This document shows, one piece after another, positions 22,301 to 27,253 of a stretch of 27,253 nt of DNA. Source of the DNA: Phoronis australis (Eukaryota; Phoronida; Phoronidae). Within the stretch, counting starts at the first letter, position 1. The number at the start of each line of letters is the position of its first letter. Location of the stretch: assembly GCA_002633005.1 (NCBI GenBank), contig NMRA01000453.1, forward strand, positions 186,442 through 213,694, given 5' to 3'. The notes below the pieces were generated by a model, which saw nothing but the letters and a program-made list of their open reading frames with translations, ran no database searches and was not told the DNA's origin. The position numbers and the translations under genes were made by a program.

Positions 22301-25300
22301 AGAGTGTCTGAGACCAGTGCCTTCTCACAGGTCCAGAGAGTGGGTAACGGTGAGAGGTCACAAAGTGGAAGTTCACAGAGTGACGGGTCATCAGAAGATG
22401 TTCCATTGACTGAGCTGGTGAAGGAATTGAGGTTGGCCATGTCGCAAGTGTCTGAGGCAGTGAAGGATAGATTTGAGGAACACAACAGCAAATTGGAACA
22501 GTTGGCTAATCTGAAGTAAGGACACTGTTAAGTTTGAATTTACAGTGTAGGTGACATTGACCAGCATTCCAGGTGTTACTGACCTTTGAATGTACGGTGT
22601 AGGTGACATTGACCAGCATTCCAGGTGTTACTGACCTTTGAATGTACAGTGTAGGTGACATTGACCAACATTCCAGGTGTTACTGACCCTCGTCTGAATA
22701 CACTTTAATGAAGTGCCAAACTTTCATTTGTCCACTTTAAAAGGGTGGCAACACCTGGAACGTATTTGCTTAATATTAATTCCGCCATGGTGAGCTGCTT
22801 ATAGATACTGTCAACTCGCCCAGTTTGTATTTTTAGTAATGTCAGCTTCATTGCGTGAATCTGTAATGTTGGTTAATTTTGTAATATACTCTGGCAAATA
22901 CACGGAAGAGGAAGAGTGCTAGCTACTTGGACTGAACATATTTTTTAAATGAGAACATTTTGTGATTTTGATGAGAACTAAATTAGCAGTCAGATAATCT
23001 ATGTGTACTTTTAAACTGAGTGATAACAACCTGTTTCAACATCATATCGCAACAAAGTAAATACCTTTTTCTTTGCTGTTCAGAACACAAGCTGAAGGTG
23101 AATACAAACGTAAGACCCAGGGCCTGAAGGACCAGATCCGTGACCTCGAGCGCCAATTGGAGGACAAGTCAATGAGTGAGCGGCATGCACGGCAGGAGGT
23201 GGTCAGTGTCCAAGCGAAATTGACCGAATGTCGCGAGGAGTTGGAGCACACTAACTTTGTATTAAAGGAGAATGCTAGCAACATCGGTCGTTACACAGAC
23301 CAGTCGGATGAAATACGAGTAAGCCGTGGACGGAACTTCTGATTCCCTCTTAGCCTAACTTCAACAGAATTTTGTTATTTTGGATGTAAAGCCTTAGGGC
23401 TGTTCCAGTAACATCCGTGTGGGATGGGGGGGGGGGACGACAGTAGAAATATAAATTCATGGGTGGTGGTCTTCAGAAAAAAACTCAATTATGGGTGGTC
23501 GTTCCTGTATTAAAGAAGTCATGCATTAAAAATGGGTGGTATCTTTTGACCTGTTAATGTTGACAGGTTGGTTACTTAAGCCGTCAAAACTCAAAAAAAT
23601 GCAGTTGGCATATATCCTAATTTATCCCAATACAAAAAAGCCCATATTGCCAGTGAACAGAGTGCAATATGTTCACTAAGCCATTAATCAAGTCATGGGC
23701 AACTTGATTTGAACCAACTGTTTGTCTGCAGTCCTATTGAATTGAAAAGTTATGCAACACTAAACTGGTGTTAACACATATAAGAAAATTGATGATTTTT
23801 AAATAAAAAGTATGAGGAGTAAGATAAACAAGTTCCAATATTCACTTGACATAGAAGTATAAAAGAGTTCGTGGAGACAGTTTGAGATTCATAGATCCTT
23901 ATAATTGAAAAAATGTTCATTGAAATTATAGACACATGGTGAACAGAGACAACTGGTGGCTGCCAAAAGTATTGCTCACAGGCTACTTTAGTTTTTGACA
24001 ATATTGGACAAGACAACTAGTTCTTGTCTGTCAATCATCTAAGTTCTTAACAGGTCCTCCTGGAGGCAATTTGTTTGCAAGTGTTGGATTTTATATTTTA
24101 ACCTATTAAAAATAAAATATTATGGGTCATGGGTTGGAGAAATAAATGAAAAATATGGGCGGTAGGTATGAAATAAAAGTGCCTTCCCCCCTTCCATACA
24201 GATTTTGCTGGAACAGCCCTTTAATAGAAAAATAAAGAAATGTGAGTTTATTTGCGCAAATGTAGGCTCGTCAAGTGATAGGTGAAGCTGTCTTTTTTGG
24301 GGCCATATTGCGTCACCGCGAGATCCTATAACAAACAACAAAGGGTCAATAACAGTTGTATTGAATAGGGGTCTGAATAGAACACCATTGCGTGTGGGTG
24401 TTATTGGCGCTGTTTGAATTAAAAGGTAATTCTCACGGTTACGTAGACAAAAGCAAGCAAATATGACTAACAGTTCGTTACATTTGACAATTTATGGCAC
24501 TAGTGGGCTCAGAGCAATCCTCTTAACATTCTGTAGGAACCAAATTTACAGGACTGATGTTTCCATTCAAGATAGGCTTTAATGTTACATAAAACACAAT
24601 GTCATGTTGAACCTATAGGCAGATGTGCATTGATTTTATCTTTTCTGTTACTTGAATAATGGCTTCCATTCATAGCAGTTTTTAAAAGATGACCTTTTCT
24701 GGTCAGAAATTGTCAAAAGTTTGAACCTATAAACTTTTTATCTATTTAATGTTCGTTTGGTCTCCTTGCGTATTCACCTCAACTCAAAAGGTTGAACAAA
24801 TTTTGATAAAATTTTCCCACTTCCTCTTATTTCCTTGTTGCTTGTTTGTTTCAGAAGTTGTCAAAGGAAGTTGCACGTCTCACAAAATATTGCTGTGACA
24901 CAGACAATGAAAATGCAATGTTGTCGCAAGAATTGAAGTCGGCTCTTCAGAGAATGGTCAAAAGTGAGAATGATCAGCAGTCTGTTGATCTATCTGGAGA
25001 GATTCTGACTGTCAAGAGAGAGGTTTGTGAGATTTACGTGTTATTCAGGTTTTGGTAGTGTTAGATTTACTTGTTATTCAGGTTTTGGTAGTGATAGATT
25101 TACTTGTTATTCAAGTTTTGGTATTGTTAGATTTCTTGCTTTAAATGATGAAATAGTCACTCTCTAATCTTTGTAAAGTGTTCGAATTTGCAGCAATCAA
25201 AGAAGATACAACATGTTCATTAAATAAGTGCTCTTCGCCTAATGCATCACCTTTTCATCCAACTAACCTCTGAATTTATTTTCAGAATCAAAAGTTGAGA

Positions 25301-27253
25301 GAAAAATTGCTAGAGAAGAAAGACTATTTGGACAAGACTATTGCAACCGCAAACAGAAGGGTTGGTGTTTTAAAAATAATTAATGGCCTTTTCGCACCAA
25401 GTGAAACCCGGCAGTGAGGAATCTTCGATGCAAACTACAAATTTAACTTGAGCTTTCCCATTAGCTTTGTCAGTTAACAGACGTTGGAGTTACTGTTGGG
25501 TGATGCTATTGTCATTGAAGCTTTCCCAACGTGGCATAATATGACCTTCACCATTGTCACAGCAGTGACCCCTGCCAATAACTTTGGTGGATGGTGAGGT
25601 TGAGCATTCTCACTGTAGCGATGTATCGCTGTTTATTTGTTAAATACTCCGGTTTACTGTGAAGTAAACTTGAGCTATTAGCTTCGATACAAGATCAAAT
25701 TTAAGCATTGTCACTGACTGGCACTCACCTAAATGCTGATTAGTCAACATGGGTGGGAAAGCTCTTACAATAGGGTTGATGAGTTTTACTAACTGAATCT
25801 TTTCTTCTTGGTGGTAAATTGTCACAAGATCGTGGTGATTTCAAAAGGAGGAGTAGCAAAATAATGCAGTACTGACACAATTAGAAGGTCATATGTTGAG
25901 TTATATCTAAATATTGTGTCTTATTCTGTGTCCTGTCAAGATTGATTGTGACTGATAATTTCTCGTACTGCATTTATATTAAGTCAATTCCAGTTTGGTG
26001 ATGATTATACTTTGACTTGATATTGTTTCAGATGACGGCATATGAGTCTAACTGGCGACAGGCTGAGCAAGAGATTCGCCAGTTAGATCAGCTAGTAGAG
26101 AAAGTGAGACAGGTTAGTTAGAGCATGCGTGTCTCTGCTTTCATTTGTTCAGTGGTTAGAATAAGAATTATTTAATCTTTCTCGCTTCCTGGGTTATAGC
26201 TATATACCAAATTCGCCCACTCTAATGTCTATGTACTTGGAGCTTTTAATTTTTATGCACCCACATAGCTGACAATATATTATGATGAGCTTCAGACCCA
26301 TTCGACTACTACTGTGGCCCCGAGTATCAGTTTTAGTTTTTTACGTTCGCCTCTGTATTTTTGGAGTTTATCAATGAATTTTCATGAAATTTGGCATATA
26401 GGTTTCTCTTAAGGAGATGATGATAGTTTTGCACCACCTAGTGGCTATTTTTATTTTTTTCAAGTCCATTTTTTTGTTCCTGATAAGATGTTGATTTTTT
26501 GGACTGGTGTGAGAACTGTGACACTTTCTGGTGGCGATTTTTATCTTTTTGGCGTCCTCTGCTATATCTCCTTTCTCCTTTGAAGGGTCTTTGTGAAATT
26601 TTGCAAATGTTATACTATAAATGTAACTAAGCTACCTCCAACTTTTGAACAGTTTTGACTACCACTGTACCCCCTAGTGGCAATTTTAGTTTTTATGTTT
26701 GCCTTTGTATCGTCAGAGTTCTTTGACAGTTTTTGTTGAAATGTGACAAGCAAGTTTCTCTTACGATGGCGACAGCATCTACCTGTTATGGAATGGATTT
26801 GACATATTCTGTGCCACCCATTGCCCATTTTTGACACTAATGAACACCCCTGTGATGGGCAAATTTCAACGCTCATTACTCTTTCCAAGGGATCTTGTTT
26901 GGTTATATGCCTACTCACAATTTATACCAAGAGGAGTTTAATGGTTAAGTCTCGTGCAATGTTGATTAGGTCTAGTGGAAATCGCAAATTAAGTTGAATA
27001 AAAACTCAGCAGACGTTGAACCAATTAATGAACTTCACTTGGGTCATGGTGTTACCATGTGTAGTTAGGAATAGTAACTTGCTGCACTGAAGAACCAAAA
27101 CAAAAGGCTCCATCCTAAAACATTTACCAAAACAATGGTTTTGTAAGATGGCACTACACGAGGCTTTATCACTTGGATTTTTGTGAACGCTCTTCAATAG
27201 TGAATTTCAGTTTTTCACTCTGAACACTTTTCTGCAGCTAATAAACAGGACAT
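7312..27253 (+). CDS. SPAG5: SPAG5/astrin-like spindle and kinetochore protein (15-16 coding exons, runs off the right edge)
   Basis: Astrin works with kinastrin/SKAP at spindle microtubules, centrosomes and bi-oriented kinetochores, stabilising attachment and protecting sister cohesion. Fifteen exons from the ATG at 7312 to 26112 join without one frame error and total 3489 nt (1163 codons); human astrin is about 1190. Residues 1-72 hold KEN and D-box motifs and TPLR sites. Residues about 270-638 are S/T-P rich. From about 640 on, heptad-like coiled coil dominates. Family matches as I recall the human protein: RTPLRDV against RTPLREL; QQAIEERDVEI against QQALQERDVAI; the SSILGAL...SAF block against GSILTAV...SAF; EVARLT against EVTHLT; and a C-terminal EQEIRQLDQLVEKV against DKELEKLDDIVQHI. 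The C-terminus is missing. Identity outside these blocks is low, so a SPAG5-related family member rather than a strict orthologue is possible. Confidence 0.83.
7378..7558 (+). other. Start of intron 1 of the coding region
   Basis: Plain intron sequence after the GTAAGT donor and before the composite repeat; no further feature seen. Confidence 0.5.
7559..8710 (+). repeat. Composite hairpin-ended repeat, copy A
   Basis: Begins with TGCGCCCACATATTTACATG, a hairpin of CCCACAT and ATGTGGG arms, then GCTGTCATCTC. It ends TTTCAACGCTTTACGTTACT, a second small hairpin (AACG/CGTT). Between these, monomer-like blocks recur: a variant of GAAATTTGGCAGG, then a GA-rich stretch, then CC..TAGTGGC, then a T-rich stretch and GCCTCTCTAT. 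Four short open frames inside are not genes. The element ends 72 bp before the exon 2 border. The class is unknown; a non-autonomous Helitron-like element is conceivable, but no diagnostic end is visible. Confidence 0.7.
8783..8931 (+). CDS. SPAG5: SPAG5-like exon 2 (D-box and TPLR motifs)
   Basis: Acceptor TTATTGTAG at 8782 and donor AAAAG|GTAAAA at 8932. The length is 149 nt, phase 0 in and 2 out. It encodes residues 23-72: a basic S/T-P stretch with RTPLRDVN (a full RxxLxxxN destruction box and a CDK site) and FTPLRTPSGRKGK. RTPLRDV matches the RTPLREL found near the human astrin N-terminus. Basic, disordered character suggests microtubule contact or regulation. Confidence 0.82.
9273..9660 (+). 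CDS. SPAG5: SPAG5-like exon 3
   Basis: Acceptor CTTTTGCAG at 9272 and donor AAT|GTAAGT at 9661. The single first base completes an AGT codon from exon 2. It encodes residues 73-201: a polar region rich in S, T, Q and K, with many basic residues, then a predicted helical part PPELLSSLLTRVHLDDSLDI and further to VNIVDKLQN. The open frame extends upstream of the exon by chance; the acceptor decides the border. No named domain. Confidence 0.82.
9661..9795 (+). other. Start of the repeat-rich 2.7 kb intron
   Basis: Intron sequence after the GTAAGT donor. It contains a short direct repeat of TTTATGAACG (twice within 40 bp), just before the composite repeat. Confidence 0.5.
9796..11992 (+). repeat. 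Composite hairpin-ended repeat, copy B (with an internal second start)
   Basis: Starts GTGCCCACATATTATGTATG (hairpin 9799-9819). A second start-like hairpin, CGCCCACATATTTATATGTG, occurs at 10921, so two elements are fused or nested. It ends with GCATTTCAACGCTCTGCGTT and GCTCTTGTTT. Inside, long blocks recur: TTTCATGAAATTTGG, the GTGAGATGACACTATCCT block, GCCACCTAGTGGCCATTTTT, a CTCTATCAACCAAACC block and CGCCTCCTAGTGACAG. Several blocks contain a CTCF-like core, e.g. 11248-11261 and 11409-11422. No coding capacity. Confidence 0.75.
11555..11604 (+). repeat. Exact 25-bp tandem duplication inside copy B
   Basis: The unit TGCCTCTAGTGGCAATTTTA plus GTATT is present twice in a row without change, so it is a recent local duplication of the TAGTGG block. 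Confidence 0.85.
11993..12366 (+). repeat. Composite repeat, copy C (5'-truncated) ending at exon 4
   Basis: Continues directly from copy B with the same internal blocks (TTCATGAATGG, CGAAAATTGGCAGATG, GTGCCCCCTAGTGG) and has its own terminal sequence CAACGCTCCGCATTGCTTTT at 12343-12362, but no start hairpin. Its last bases merge into the pyrimidine tract of the exon 4 acceptor. 12241-12254 is an exact CTCF-core match on the minus strand. Confidence 0.7.
12379..12495 (+). CDS. SPAG5: SPAG5-like exon 4
   Basis: Acceptor ATCATTCTAG at 12378 and donor CAG|GTGTGC at 12496. It is 117 nt, phase 0 at both ends, so it could be skipped without frameshift. It encodes residues 202-240: a short coiled-coil-like helix, EIDDKLVSKDVEIARLQEQV, followed by a Ser/His stretch. 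Its helix extends the end of exon 3. Confidence 0.78.
12505..12536 (+). repeat. TG/CG microsatellite
   Basis: A run of TGTGTG and TGCG units ten bases after the exon 4 donor. Confidence 0.8.
12537..13963 (+). other. Intron, no recognised feature
   Basis: AT-rich intron of ordinary composition. Open frames at 12365-12658 (minus) and 12933-13130 (plus) lack family features. No exon with compatible phase was found. Confidence 0.5.
13964..14048 (+). CDS. SPAG5: SPAG5-like exon 5
   Basis: Acceptor TTATCTTTACAG at 13963 and donor T|GTGAGT at 14049. 85 nt, phase 0 in and 1 out. It encodes residues 241-268: an acidic amphipathic helix, VDTDVESFVNEVLENAISKL. The final T joins TG of exon 6 to make a Leu codon; the alternative GT two bases upstream would break the frame. 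Confidence 0.78.
14317..15424 (+). CDS. SPAG5: SPAG5-like exon 6 (large S/T-P repeat exon)
   Basis: Acceptor TCCCTTTCAG at 14316 and donor GG|GTAGGT at 15425, just before an in-frame stop, which supports the donor. 1108 nt encode residues 270-637. I count 22 S-P or T-P pairs, six of them with K/R at +3 (TPLK, TPVK three times, TPVR, SPAK). In the second half a degenerate unit recurs: [DNS]F[STG]Q or SQ, a few residues, then TTPV[KR]. Low-complexity and disordered, as in the N-terminal half of astrin, which is phosphorylated in mitosis. The exon's 5' part carries LRLKHVRFST and a short helix around TEVLAQISTLSEHNARIIES. Confidence 0.87.
15425..15901 (+). other. Intron, no recognised feature
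   Basis: Plain AT-rich intron sequence between exon 6 and the small exon 7. Confidence 0.5.
15902..15961 (+). CDS. SPAG5: SPAG5-like exon 7 (60-nt symmetric exon)
   Basis: Acceptor CACATTCTTCAG at 15901 and donor CAG|GTAGGC at 15962. It enters and leaves in phase 2, adding 20 codons that join exon 6 (GG+C) to exon 8 (AG+G). The product, FDHPITMRQQINNFHSSIVR, flows into LESEMAGHQQ and starts the coiled coil. Because it is symmetric, skipping it also keeps frame, so it may be a cassette exon. It is short, so a chance hit remains possible. Confidence 0.65.
15962..16963 (+). other. Intron, no recognised feature
   Basis: Ordinary AT-rich intron sequence; the open frame at 16633-16860 shows no homology signal. 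Confidence 0.5.
16964..17151. mobile_element. Harbinger-like MITE, short copy 3 (182 bp, contains an n)
   Basis: Spans 16967-17148 with termini GGGCTGTTCCAGTAAAATCC and the inverse at the right end, flanked by TTA on both sides. It shares the subterminal ATGGGTGGT motif and G-run/C-run with the 820-bp copies but lacks their middle. The 'n' at 16998 falls in the left G-run, where sequencing or assembly is likely to fail, so its true length is unknown. Confidence 0.82.
17152..17892 (+). other. Intron, no recognised feature
   Basis: Unique-looking intron sequence. A candidate exon at 17443-17520 has open phase-0 frame but is incompatible with its neighbours (see rejected). Confidence 0.5.
17893..18088 (+). 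CDS. SPAG5: SPAG5-like exon 8 (coiled coil)
   Basis: Acceptor CCCCCATGTAG at 17892 and donor AAG|GTGAGA at 18089. 196 nt, phase 2 in and 0 out, residues 659-723. A typical charged coiled coil, with QQAIEERDVEIGCLHDELTS and later LQDNLAELNQKLARAKE. The segment QQAIEERDVEI is close to QQALQERDVAI in human astrin and is one of the better family anchors. Confidence 0.85.
18119..18286. mobile_element. Short MITE with TA target duplication, second example
   Basis: The element 18121-18284 (164 bp) is flanked by TA on both sides. The termini CCAGGGTTTTCCGTAGATAA and TTATCTACGGAAATTCCCGG are imperfect inverted repeats, extending into GCCCA/TGGGC. Inside, GGGCGTTTATTCGG and GGGCGTTTATTTGG recur, much like the GGGCGGTTAA units of the element at 857-1019. 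No coding capacity. Confidence 0.78.
18287..19526 (+). other. Intron with an unexplained GC-richer patch
   Basis: Mostly AT-rich intron, but 18480-18930 is GC-richer, with a TTCC(A/G)CGG-type motif recurring at 18484, 18545 and 18577 and an open frame at 18648-19019. No acceptor and donor pair compatible with the SPAG5-like gene was found there. Confidence 0.45.
18648..19019 (+). other. Unrecognised open frame inside the intron
   Basis: The frame from an ATG-like context at 18648 encodes about 120 residues with a Cys/His pair near the start, MDELKRRRRMLLVVV in the middle and hydrophobic stretches after it. I do not recognise it. Basic 'RRRR' plus Leu runs after MDE are seen at the start of some invertebrate Harbinger-type transposases, but the rest does not match. 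It may be a decayed transposon piece or chance. Confidence 0.2.
19527..19714 (+). CDS. SPAG5: SPAG5-like exon 9 (coiled coil)
   Basis: Acceptor TTCCCTCCAG at 19526 and donor AAG|GTAAGG at 19715. 188 nt, phase 0 in and 2 out, residues 724-785. Glu/Met/Leu-rich coiled coil, SMEHMEFMEQERRSLLASLQ, continuing to LSRSKVAFFEK and YEKTVKELR. GC-rich codons contrast with the flanking intron. Confidence 0.83.
19715..20686 (+). other. Intron, no recognised feature
   Basis: Ordinary intron sequence; nothing supported as exon, RNA gene or repeat. Confidence 0.5.
20687..20846 (+). CDS. SPAG5: SPAG5-like exon 10 (coiled coil)
   Basis: Acceptor TCTCTTGTCAG at 20686 and donor CAG|GTAATG at 20847. 160 nt, phase 2 in and 0 out, residues 787-839. 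Begins SENQQALQSELDSTKAHAHF and ends MKELLDKIEVYQ, a continuous coiled coil at about the place of the human FADQENQVAHLEL segment. Confidence 0.83.
20847..21644 (+). other. Intron, no recognised feature
   Basis: Ordinary intron sequence; overlapping open frames on both strands near 20980-21354 have no family features. Confidence 0.5.
21645..22057 (+). CDS. SPAG5: SPAG5-like exon 11 (coiled-coil break with conserved block)
   Basis: Acceptor CCAACATTGCAG at 21644 and donor CTGAA|GTAAGG at 22058, which overlaps an in-frame stop. 413 nt, phase 0 in and 2 out, residues 840-976. A Pro/Ser-rich linker breaks the coiled coil: SSFVSSILGALNDTPQTDSC, then ATPLSPISELG and ETSAFSQV, followed by a helix LTELVKELRLAMSQVSEAVK. 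It parallels human GSILTAVADEEPESTPVP, SAFTRV and TTELQSLCSLLQESKEEA, the strongest family match in the window. Part of it is repeated at 22211-22515. Confidence 0.88.
22075..22209 (+). repeat. 52-bp minisatellite, left contig part
   Basis: Unit TTTGAATTTACAGTGTAGGT followed by GACATTGACCAGCATTCCAG and GTGTTACTGACC; about 2.6 copies up to the 'n'. It starts 17 bases after the exon 11 donor. Confidence 0.88.
22210..22210. other. Contig join (single n) with unmerged overlap
   Basis: Everything from 21753 to 22209 recurs at 22211-22667 (offset 458), to the last base before the n. This is the signature of two overlapping contigs placed end to end. Confidence 0.88.
22211..22515 (+). pseudogene. 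Second copy of exon 11 3' part, probably an assembly duplicate
   Basis: Repeats exon 11 from GATTCATGTCTTGC to the CTGAA|GTAAGG donor with two silent-looking base changes. It has no acceptor of its own, since it begins inside the exon. If real it could not be spliced as a separate exon. I treat it as the other haplotype of the same exon. Confidence 0.82.
22533..22688 (+). repeat. 52-bp minisatellite, right contig part
   Basis: Three copies of the same 52-bp unit, with GAATGTAC and GAATTTAC variants. It lies in the same place relative to the exon donor as the left part. Confidence 0.88.
22689..23083 (+). other. Intron, no recognised feature
   Basis: Ordinary intron sequence up to the exon 12 acceptor. 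Confidence 0.5.
23084..23318 (+). CDS. SPAG5: SPAG5-like exon 12 (coiled coil)
   Basis: Acceptor TTTGCTGTTCAG at 23083 and donor CGA|GTAAGC at 23319. 235 nt, phase 2 in and 0 out, residues 978-1055. Highly charged coiled coil: KRKTQGLKDQIRDLERQLED, then HARQEVVSVQAKLTECREEL and SDEIR. The first base completes a Lys codon from exon 11, not from its duplicate alone, though both ends are identical. Confidence 0.86.
23394..24222 (-). mobile_element. Harbinger-like MITE, copy 2 (823 bp, inverted relative to copy 1)
   Basis: Spans 23397-24219 with GGGCTGTTCCAG and CTGGAACAGCCC ends. The target duplication is TTA at the left and TTT at the right, one mismatch. The minus strand is almost identical to copy 1 in the middle: a frame at 23771-24016 on minus gives the same 81-residue string as 2250-2495 with one change. 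The left end carries an unusually long G-run. It lies in the intron between exons 12 and 13. Confidence 0.85.
24223..24854 (+). other. Intron, no recognised feature
   Basis: Ordinary intron sequence between MITE copy 2 and exon 13. Confidence 0.5.
24855..25022 (+). CDS. SPAG5: SPAG5-like exon 13 (coiled coil)
   Basis: Acceptor TTGTTTGTTTCAG at 24854 and donor GAG|GTTTGT at 25023, a weak donor. 168 nt, phase 0 at both ends, residues 1056-1111. Reads KLSKEVARLTKYCCDTDNEN, then MLSQELKSALQRM and EILTVKRE. It parallels SLREEVTHLTRSLRRAETE of human astrin. Symmetric, so skipping would keep the frame. Confidence 0.83.
25030..25134 (+). repeat. 33-bp tandem repeat after the exon 13 donor
   Basis: About 3.2 copies of AGATTTACTTGTTATTCAGG plus TTTTGGTAGTGTT, starting seven bases after the donor. 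The first copy has ACGTG in place of ACTTG. Confidence 0.88.
25286..25360 (+). CDS. SPAG5: SPAG5-like exon 14 (25 codons)
   Basis: Acceptor TTTATTTTCAG at 25285 and donor AGG|GTTGGT at 25361, weak. 75 nt, phase 0 at both ends, residues 1112-1136. Coiled-coil sequence NQKLREKLLEKKDYLDKTIA. Small and symmetric; supported by frame and composition. Confidence 0.72.
25361..26031 (+). other. Intron, no recognised feature
   Basis: Ordinary intron sequence; AACTTGAGC recurs at about 25447 and 25668 but no clear element is delimited. Confidence 0.45.
26032..26112 (+). CDS. SPAG5: SPAG5-like exon 15 (near C-terminus)
   Basis: Acceptor ATATTGTTTCAG at 26031 and donor CAG|GTTAGT at 26113. 81 nt, phase 0 at both ends, residues 1137-1163. 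Reads MTAYESNWRQAEQEIRQLDQ then LVEKVRQ. This matches the astrin C-terminal block NLRRSDKELEKLDDIVQHIY, so only about 20 to 40 residues should remain. Confidence 0.84.
26250..26900 (+). repeat. Composite hairpin-ended repeat, copy D
   Basis: Starts TTTTTATGCACCCACATAGC, with the right arm of the start hairpin lost. It has the same internal blocks (TTTCATGAAATTTGGCATAT, GCACCACCTAGTGGCTATTT, CCCCCTAGTGGCAATTTTAG) and ends GGGCAAATTTCAACGCTCAT. CTCF-like cores with one mismatch lie at 26431-26444 and 26667-26680. Same orientation as copies A to C. Confidence 0.72.
26901..27237 (+). other. Intron, no recognised feature
   Basis: Ordinary intron sequence leading to an acceptor-like tract at the window end. 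Confidence 0.45.
27238..27253 (+). CDS. SPAG5: Candidate SPAG5-like exon 16, cut by the window end
   Basis: Acceptor CACTTTTCTGCAG at 27237, followed by CTAATAAACAGGACAT. In phase 0, as required after exon 15, it reads LINRT, which would place VEKVRQLINRT against the human VQHIYKTL stretch. Only 16 bases are visible, so this is tentative. Confidence 0.4.

Noticed and set aside
22211-22515. An additional SPAG5-like exon by tandem exon duplication
   Set aside because: It has no acceptor, begins inside the exon right after an n, and the overlap is end to end; an assembly artefact is the simpler reading.
22075-22688. CRISPR-like array of 52-bp repeats
   Set aside because: Units are contiguous with no spacers and lie in an animal intron; it is a minisatellite.

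Overview
The window is AT-rich animal DNA: short exons with consensus GT-AG borders lie in introns of 0.3 to 2.7 kb, and the introns are full of mobile repeats. There are no operons, prokaryote-type features or RNA genes that I can recognise. I infer a non-vertebrate metazoan, perhaps an invertebrate deuterostome, because the two genes match vertebrate families at clear but low identity. I cannot name the species. Three single 'n' positions (5535, 16998, 22210) look like contig joins. At 22210 the flanks overlap almost perfectly, so that duplication is probably an assembly artefact.

Two protein genes are arranged head to head. On the minus strand, two exons (5868-5766 and 3898-3795) encode the N-terminus and first membrane segment of a TMEM17-like ciliary transition-zone protein. 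Its remaining exons are probably beyond the left edge. On the plus strand, from about 6.1 kb to the right edge, lies a long gene that I assign to SPAG5/astrin, the spindle and kinetochore adaptor. I traced 15 coding exons from an ATG at 7312 to 26112, plus a likely 16th starting at 27238. Every exon junction keeps the reading frame, giving about 1163 codons before the last exon; I recall human astrin as about 1190 residues. The N-terminal half is S/T-P rich and starts with a KEN box and a D-box. The C-terminal half is coiled coil.

The 318 bp between the TMEM17 start codon and a candidate SPAG5 5' UTR donor (6187) is a probable bidirectional promoter. It holds a CCAAT box and a CHR-like TTTGAA element, as in G2/M promoters.

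The introns hold several repeat families: (1) three copies of a Harbinger-like element with GGGCTGTTCCAG termini and TTA target duplications, two of them about 820 bp, nearly identical and inverted 20.5 kb apart; (2) two short TA-flanked MITEs with GGGCG-type motifs; (3) a long composite repeat with hairpins at both ends (7.56-8.71, 9.80-12.37 and 26.25-26.90 kb), always in the gene's orientation, carrying repeated CTCF-like motifs and twice ending just upstream of an exon acceptor; (4) a dispersed or foldback repeat at 4.4-6.7 kb; (5) minisatellites of 52, 33 and 25 bp.
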